This document shows positions 59,747 to 64,000 of a DNA stretch of 64,000 nucleotides, in pieces. The notes beneath the pieces are model-generated. The model had not been told where the DNA came from. It saw nothing but the letters and a program-made list of their open reading frames with translations, and searched no databases. Numbering within the stretch: the stretch's first letter is position 1; the number at the start of each line of letters is the position of its first letter. Position numbers and translations under genes: made by a program. Source of the DNA: Enterococcus diestrammenae (lineage in GTDB: Bacteria > Bacillota > Bacilli > Lactobacillales > Enterococcaceae); NCBI RefSeq assembly GCF_009933255.1, contig NZ_MAEI01000054.1:62001-126000 (forward strand). Reading direction: 5' to 3'.

Positions 59747-61470
59747 TTGAGCCTGGTGTCAATTATGCAGATCTTTTTGCTAAGGAAGTCCGAAAAAATA
59801 AGAAGAAATATCCGAAGACAGTACGGTTGGCCATAGATCGCTGGTATCGTTGGAAGAAACGAAAAGATATTTGGTTTGATGTTGATCGTGCCAACGAGAT
59901 GATGGATTGGGTGGAAACCTTCATCGTCCATACTAAGGGAGATATGGTTGGAAAACCGTTTATCTTGGAACCATGGGAAAAGTTTATTTATTCCTGGATT
60001 TACGGTTGGATTCGAAAAAACGAAAAGGGAAAAACCGTCCGGGTAACTCGTGAAAGCTATGTGCAGGTTCCAAAAAAGAATGGGAAAACATTAATCGGTG
60101 TTGGCGCTCTTGGCTACGCAATGTATGGCGAAGGAACACTATCTGTCAATTGCTATGCTTGTGCTTCTGATTTTGCCCAGGCACAGTATGCCGCCCAACC
60201 ATTTGCTGACTCCATTTTAAATAATCCGGTATTGCTAGAAGGAACCAAGATTTTCAAAGGGCCAAAAGGTACGGTTTCCAGTATTACCTATGAATATTTG
60301 GACGGTGATTTGGCACTTACGAATAAATTTATCGTGCAAACGAAAAATATTGAAAATATTGAGGGATCCAATCCTTTCTTTATTTTGAATGATGAATTGC
60401 ATAAGCAGGAGAAAATGGAGCAGTACGATAACTTTAAGTCTGCACAAATTTCATTGCCTCAACCATTGATGTTTAATATCTCAACAGCTGGTAAAGGTTC
60501 ATCTTCCGTGGGGATGCGCGTTTATCGGGAAGCCAAGGAGGTTCTAAAAAGGGATGACAATGATTCGAACTTTGTTTTAATTTATGAGCCGGATAAAGGT
60601 TACGACTGGACTGACCGGAAAGTCTGGGAAATGTGTAATCCAAACTGGGGAATATCCGTTGATTCTACTGCTTTGGAATCTGCCTTCAAAACTGCCCAGC
60701 GTTCCGCCCATTCCAAAGCTGAGTTTCTAACCAAGCACTTGGATGTCTTTGTAAATGGTGCGGAGAATTTCTTCGAGCAAGATCAGGTAGAGTCATGCCT
60801 GGTGCCGTCGTCAGAACTTGGCAATTTGATGGGTGAGCCTTGTTATATTGGTGTCGATTTATCCAAGACGCGAGACCTTACATGTGTATCTCTCAACTTT
60901 CCAAGCTGGGATGAAACCGGAAAAGCGGTTCTGAAAGTCAAACAACTGTATTTTATCCCAAACGAAGACTTGGATTTCCGGGAAAAAGAAGACAACGTGC
61001 CATACCGAGACCTATCGGAACAAGGTTTTGTGGAATTTTGCGACGGCAAGATGATAGACCAGGAACAAATACTGGAATTTATCTCCGACTGCATGGATCT
61101 CTATGATGTCCAACAGGTCAACTATGACCCGGCCATGAGTAGCAAGCTTGTTGAAAAGCTAGAAAATCTTGGCTTGGAATGTATTGAAGTACCTCAGTAT
61201 CCCAAAGTCCTCAACGCTCCCTTTGATGATGTGGAGCGACTTTTTTATGAGCGACGAATCCAATTTGATAATCCGCTCATGCTCTATTGCACCCTTAATG
61301 TGGTAGCAATCACAAATATGAACGGCCAAAAAGCGCCAAGTAAACGGCAATCCAAAAAGAAGATTGATGGATTTGTCGCTTTTTTGTGTGCCCACAAAGA
61401 GACCATGGAGCAAATGGAGGACGTGGAAGACGGCCAGCTGGATGAATACCTTGGATCCATTTACCGATAA
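59743..61470 (+). CDS. terL: Terminase large subunit
   Basis: The 575-residue protein has a Walker A-like VPKKNGKTLIG near residue 110, the Walker B FFILNDELHKQ near 220 and the nuclease motif YIGVDLSKTRDLTCV near 370. VNYDPAMSS follows near 465. It is the ATP-driven motor and nuclease of DNA packaging. ATG 59743 follows AGGTGG. Confidence 0.92.
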   Translation: MIEPGVNYADLFAKEVRKNKKKYPKTVRLAIDRWYRWKKRKDIWFDVDRANEMMDWVETFIVHTKGDMVGKPFILEPWEKFIYSWIYGWIRKNEKGKTVRVTRESYVQVPKKNGKTLIGVGALGYAMYGEGTLSVNCYACASDFAQAQYAAQPFADSILNNPVLLEGTKIFKGPKGTVSSITYEYLDGDLALTNKFIVQTKNIENIEGSNPFFILNDELHKQEKMEQYDNFKSAQISLPQPLMFNISTAGKGSSSVGMRVYREAKEVLKRDDNDSNFVLIYEPDKGYDWTDRKVWEMCNPNWGISVDSTALESAFKTAQRSAHSKAEFLTKHLDVFVNGAENFFEQDQVESCLVPSSELGNLMGEPCYIGVDLSKTRDLTCVSLNFPSWDETGKAVLKVKQLYFIPNEDLDFREKEDNVPYRDLSEQGFVEFCDGKMIDQEQILEFISDCMDLYDVQQVNYDPAMSSKLVEKLENLGLECIEVPQYPKVLNAPFDDVERLFYERRIQFDNPLMLYCTLNVVAITNMNGQKAPSKRQSKKKIDGFVAFLCAHKETMEQMEDVEDGQLDEYLGSIYR

Positions 61471-61490
61471 TTGAAAGGTGGTGAGACTTA

Positions 61491-62717
61491 TTGAAATTAC
61501 GAGATCGTTTATCAAATGCTGTCTATGGATTCATGGAGAAGCGGGGTTATATCGAGGAGGTCTTTGGAAGATATTCCCGCTATGGCCAAAGGTACGTCAC
61601 CGATTCATCCATTATGGAATCCTCTGATGTCTATGAGCTAGTCCAGGATATTTCCAACCAGGTAGCATTGGCCGAACCTGTGGTAATCGGTCCGGATGGG
61701 GATGAAGTAAAGAATCACCATCTGTTGAATATCCTTCGCAATCCGAATAGCTATCTGACTGGCTTTGAGTTTTCGAAGTTAGAGACCAATACACTGTTGA
61801 TCAATGGGGAAGCTTTCCCTCTGACTGACCAGGACCAGTTGCATTTGGGCTATGGCGTAACTACAAAAATTGATGAGCGGCTGCAGGAACAATTCCAAAT
61901 GGGTGGTCAAAAGATTCCCGGAAGTATGATCCGCCATATTAAAAATATGGGGACGGATGCAATCAAAGGCGCCGGTATTATCGACTTGGCGAAAAACACG
62001 CTAGAAGGCGTTTTGAGTGCTGAAAAAGTTTTGACGGACAAATACACCAAGGGCGGACTACTAGCCTTCTTGCTAAAACTGGATGCCCATATCAATCCAA
62101 ATAACAGCGCTCAAACAAAAATTGTGAATGCTATCTTAGACCAGCTAGAAGGAACGCAAGACGATAGCAGTCACTCGGTCAAAATGATTCCGCTCGGGAA
62201 AGGGTATTCCATTGAAACCTTGAAAAGTCCTGTAGATGATGCGGCAATCCTGAACTACTTGGGTGTTTACAAAAAAGACCTGGGCAAGTTCCTGGGGATT
62301 AACGTGGATACTTACCAAGCATTGATGAAGACCGATATCGAAAAAGCCATGATGTACCTGCATAACAAGGCCGTCAAACCAATACTAAAGAACAAGAGCG
62401 AACATTATTCCGCTCTTTTTTTCTTGCCAAATTCTGGGTATCGGGTGGAGTGGAAAATTAATATTTTGGACTTTGTGCCTTATTCCACGAAAACAAATAT
62501 TGGGTACAACATCGTTCGGACGGGGATTACTAGCCCGGATAACGTGGCCGATATGCTTGGCTTCCCTAAACAAAACACACCAGAAACTCAAGCGATTTAT
62601 ATCTCAAATGATTTGACAGAAATCGGCAAGAAAAATGCAACTGACAATTCTTTGCCAACTGAAGATGACTTGAAGGGAGGTGATGGAAATGAAAAAGAAG
62701 GAAATTCGGACGTTTGA
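61491..62717 (+). CDS. Portal protein (HK97 family)
   Basis: The 408-residue protein has portal features: DVYELVQDISNQVALAEP and HLLNILRNPNSYLTGFEF, with MIPLGKGYSIETL and FLGINVDTYQALMKTDIEKA further on. A TTG start at 61491 follows AAAGGTGGTGAG. The C-terminus is acidic and overlaps the protease gene. Confidence 0.88.
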   Translation: MKLRDRLSNAVYGFMEKRGYIEEVFGRYSRYGQRYVTDSSIMESSDVYELVQDISNQVALAEPVVIGPDGDEVKNHHLLNILRNPNSYLTGFEFSKLETNTLLINGEAFPLTDQDQLHLGYGVTTKIDERLQEQFQMGGQKIPGSMIRHIKNMGTDAIKGAGIIDLAKNTLEGVLSAEKVLTDKYTKGGLLAFLLKLDAHINPNNSAQTKIVNAILDQLEGTQDDSSHSVKMIPLGKGYSIETLKSPVDDAAILNYLGVYKKDLGKFLGINVDTYQALMKTDIEKAMMYLHNKAVKPILKNKSEHYSALFFLPNSGYRVEWKINILDFVPYSTKTNIGYNIVRTGITSPDNVADMLGFPKQNTPETQAIYISNDLTEIGKKNATDNSLPTEDDLKGGDGNEKEGNSDV

Positions 62718-63276
62718 TATTACCAATTTGACTACTCGAAATCTTGATGAGAGTGAAGCACAAGTAGTCAGTGGATATGCTGCTGTCTTTAATAGTCCGA
62801 CACTCCTTTGGGAAGGGTTAGAAGAAACGATTGCTCCTGGTGCTTTTTCTAGGGCACTGGGGAATTCGGATATCCGTTGCCTCTTTGACCATGACTGGTC
62901 CAAAGTGCTGGGACGTACCAAGAGCGGGACACTCCGGTTAGAAGAGGATGATCACGGATTAAGATTTGAGGTGGAGCTACCGAATACCACGGTGGCCACC
63001 GATCTTACTGCTTCTATGGCCAGGGGTGATATCAATCAATGTAGCTTTGGGTTTGTTCCGACTGAGGAAACTTGGGACTACAATGCAGACCCCGTCCAAA
63101 GAACGATCAACGAGGTCGAGCTTCTTGAAGTTTCGATTGTATCACTACCAGCTTACCAGGATACGGAAGCCGCTCTATCTCGTAGTAAGCAGGATGTCCA
63201 AGAAGACATCAGAACGCGAAAAGCAATGATCAAAAAAATTAATGCCGCACTAAGCGGAATGGAGGAAACCAAATGA
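62689..63276 (+). CDS. HK97-type prohead protease
   Basis: The 195-residue serine protease has GYAAVFNSPTLLWEGLEETI near the start, then CLFDHDWSKVLGRTKSGTLRL (catalytic His) and the Ser region QCSFGFVP, with EVSIVSLPAYQDTEAAL. It processes the capsid scaffold. ATG 62689 follows GGGAGGTGATGG. It overlaps the capsid gene by 4 bp. Confidence 0.9.
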   Translation: MKKKEIRTFDITNLTTRNLDESEAQVVSGYAAVFNSPTLLWEGLEETIAPGAFSRALGNSDIRCLFDHDWSKVLGRTKSGTLRLEEDDHGLRFEVELPNTTVATDLTASMARGDINQCSFGFVPTEETWDYNADPVQRTINEVELLEVSIVSLPAYQDTEAALSRSKQDVQEDIRTRKAMIKKINAALSGMEETK

Positions 63277-64000
63277 ATAAGAAATTATTGAAAAAATTAC
63301 AGGCACGTCACGAGCAACGACTAACTCAACTCCGGTCTTTGATTGAATCTGGTGAAGTTCGGGAAGCAGATTTGCCAACAGTCCAAGAAGATATTGACGG
63401 TGTTATTGAAGAATTACAAGAAATCAAGGATGAACTTGAGGAAGATACCGGGGACGATACTGCAGGTGATGGTACGGATGCTGCTGCCGATGATGGAGAC
63501 GAAAATCGAAGCGGTGAAGATACTTGCGATGAAGGAAACGAAGATCCTGGTACAGAAACCGGATCGAATGAAAATCGTGCGGGAATGATTTCTCAGACCC
63601 AACGTGACGGACTGCTTGGCTCTATCCGTTCTGGATTAGAAAGCCGCAATCGCATGACCAAAGAGCAACGGAATAAAGAAATCCGCAAAGCTTTTGCCAA
63701 TTTTGTAGTCGGAAATATCAGTGAACATGAAGCTCGTGCTTTGGGGATTGAAACTGGTAACGGATCCGTAACCGTTCCGGAAGTTATTGCTTCCGAAGTG
63801 ATCACATACGCCCAGGAAGAAAACTTACTCCGTAAATATGGGACAGTAGTTCGTACGGCTGGGGATGTGAAATATCCAATCCTAGTCAAAAAAGCTGATG
63901 CCAACGTCAACAAGAAGGAACGTACCACCGACATTACTGAAACTGCCATTGAATTTGATGAGATTTTACTTGATCCAGCCGAATTCGATGCATTAGCTAC
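63273..64000 (+). CDS. HK97-fold major capsid protein, N-terminal part
   Basis: Codons 1-242 are present and the gene runs off the right edge. The scaffold-like delta region (about 1-105) starts KKLLKKLQARHEQRL and continues with a very acidic stretch of about 50 residues (near 53-103). The capsid core follows (VTVPEVIASEVITYAQEENLL). The delta region should be removed by the protease. The length of the acidic stretch is unusual for the family. Confidence 0.88.
   Translation, partial: MNKKLLKKLQARHEQRLTQLRSLIESGEVREADLPTVQEDIDGVIEELQEIKDELEEDTGDDTAGDGTDAAADDGDENRSGEDTCDEGNEDPGTETGSNENRAGMISQTQRDGLLGSIRSGLESRNRMTKEQRNKEIRKAFANFVVGNISEHEARALGIETGNGSVTVPEVIASEVITYAQEENLLRKYGTVVRTAGDVKYPILVKKADANVNKKERTTDITETAIEFDEILLDPAEFDALA

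Noticed and set aside
1..64000. CRISPR arrays, insertion sequences and rRNA operons
   Set aside because: No regularly spaced repeats, transposase genes with terminal repeats, or rRNA signatures were seen.

Overview
The window looks like chromosomal DNA of a low-GC lactic Firmicute, most likely Enterococcus (possibly the casseliflavus/gallinarum side of the genus; this is inference from gene content and order, with no search run). Supporting points are the block yheA/ylbF-like, yhaO, yhaN, yhaM, prsA, yhaH, hit, ecsA, ecsB, phosphotransferase, trmB, comGA-GG, methyltransferase, ackA, strong AGGAGG-type ribosome sites, and a PBP2A-class penicillin-binding protein.

Layout. 1-6900: a mannose-glycan degradation locus. 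A GntR-type repressor and a GH92 mannosidase (cut by the window edge) lie on the minus strand and face a plus-strand operon of GH125, GH38 and a ROK sugar kinase; two ATATAT-centred palindromes in the divergent promoter are the likely operators. 7100-10930: an RluD-family pseudouridine synthase, a class A PBP and a YlbF-family protein. 11300-18660: a YhaO/YhaN SbcDC-like pair, the YhaM exoribonuclease and a MazG-like protein, facing PrsA, YtxH-like and HIT genes on the other strand. 18890-24370: an alpha/beta hydrolase, a MazEF pair with its operator, the ecsAB transporter with a structured leader, a phosphotransferase and trmB. 24556-30880: the complete comG type-IV-pilus-like competence operon, a DNA methyltransferase-like protein and ackA. 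31000-39140: a PadR/DUF1048 operon, a HelD-type helicase, a CapA-like protein, an HD hydrolase, a FusB-type EF-G-binding protein behind what looks like a leader-peptide attenuator, and cysK. 39246-41791: a CstR-regulated persulfide detoxification operon. 42367-45770: an amino-acid ABC binding protein and permease without an ATPase gene, an HNH protein and an unrecognised winged-helix-like protein.

45884 to the right edge is the left part of a cos-type, HK97-fold siphovirus prophage integrated in a tRNA-Leu(CAG) gene. Only the 3' part of the tRNA remains at the junction, and the stop codon of the phage serine recombinase lies inside it. The leftward lysogeny operon is ImmR repressor, ImmA protease, voltage-gated-type K+ channel, RhuM-like protein, Doc-like toxin, recombinase. 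Rightward are a Cro-like gene, a row of small overlapping early genes, an HUH (rolling-circle type) initiator, a RecU-like resolvase, a degenerate NUMOD/HNH protein, the ArpU late regulator, a leftward HicAB pair, then HNH, TerS, TerL, portal, protease and the start of the major capsid gene.

The items most worth following up are the FusB leader-peptide attenuator (37890-38020), the Doc/RhuM/K+-channel cassette (47447-49708), the recombinase-tRNA junction, the HUH initiator in a tailed-phage genome, a two-copy intergenic hairpin repeat, and the pseudoknot-like leader upstream of ecsA.
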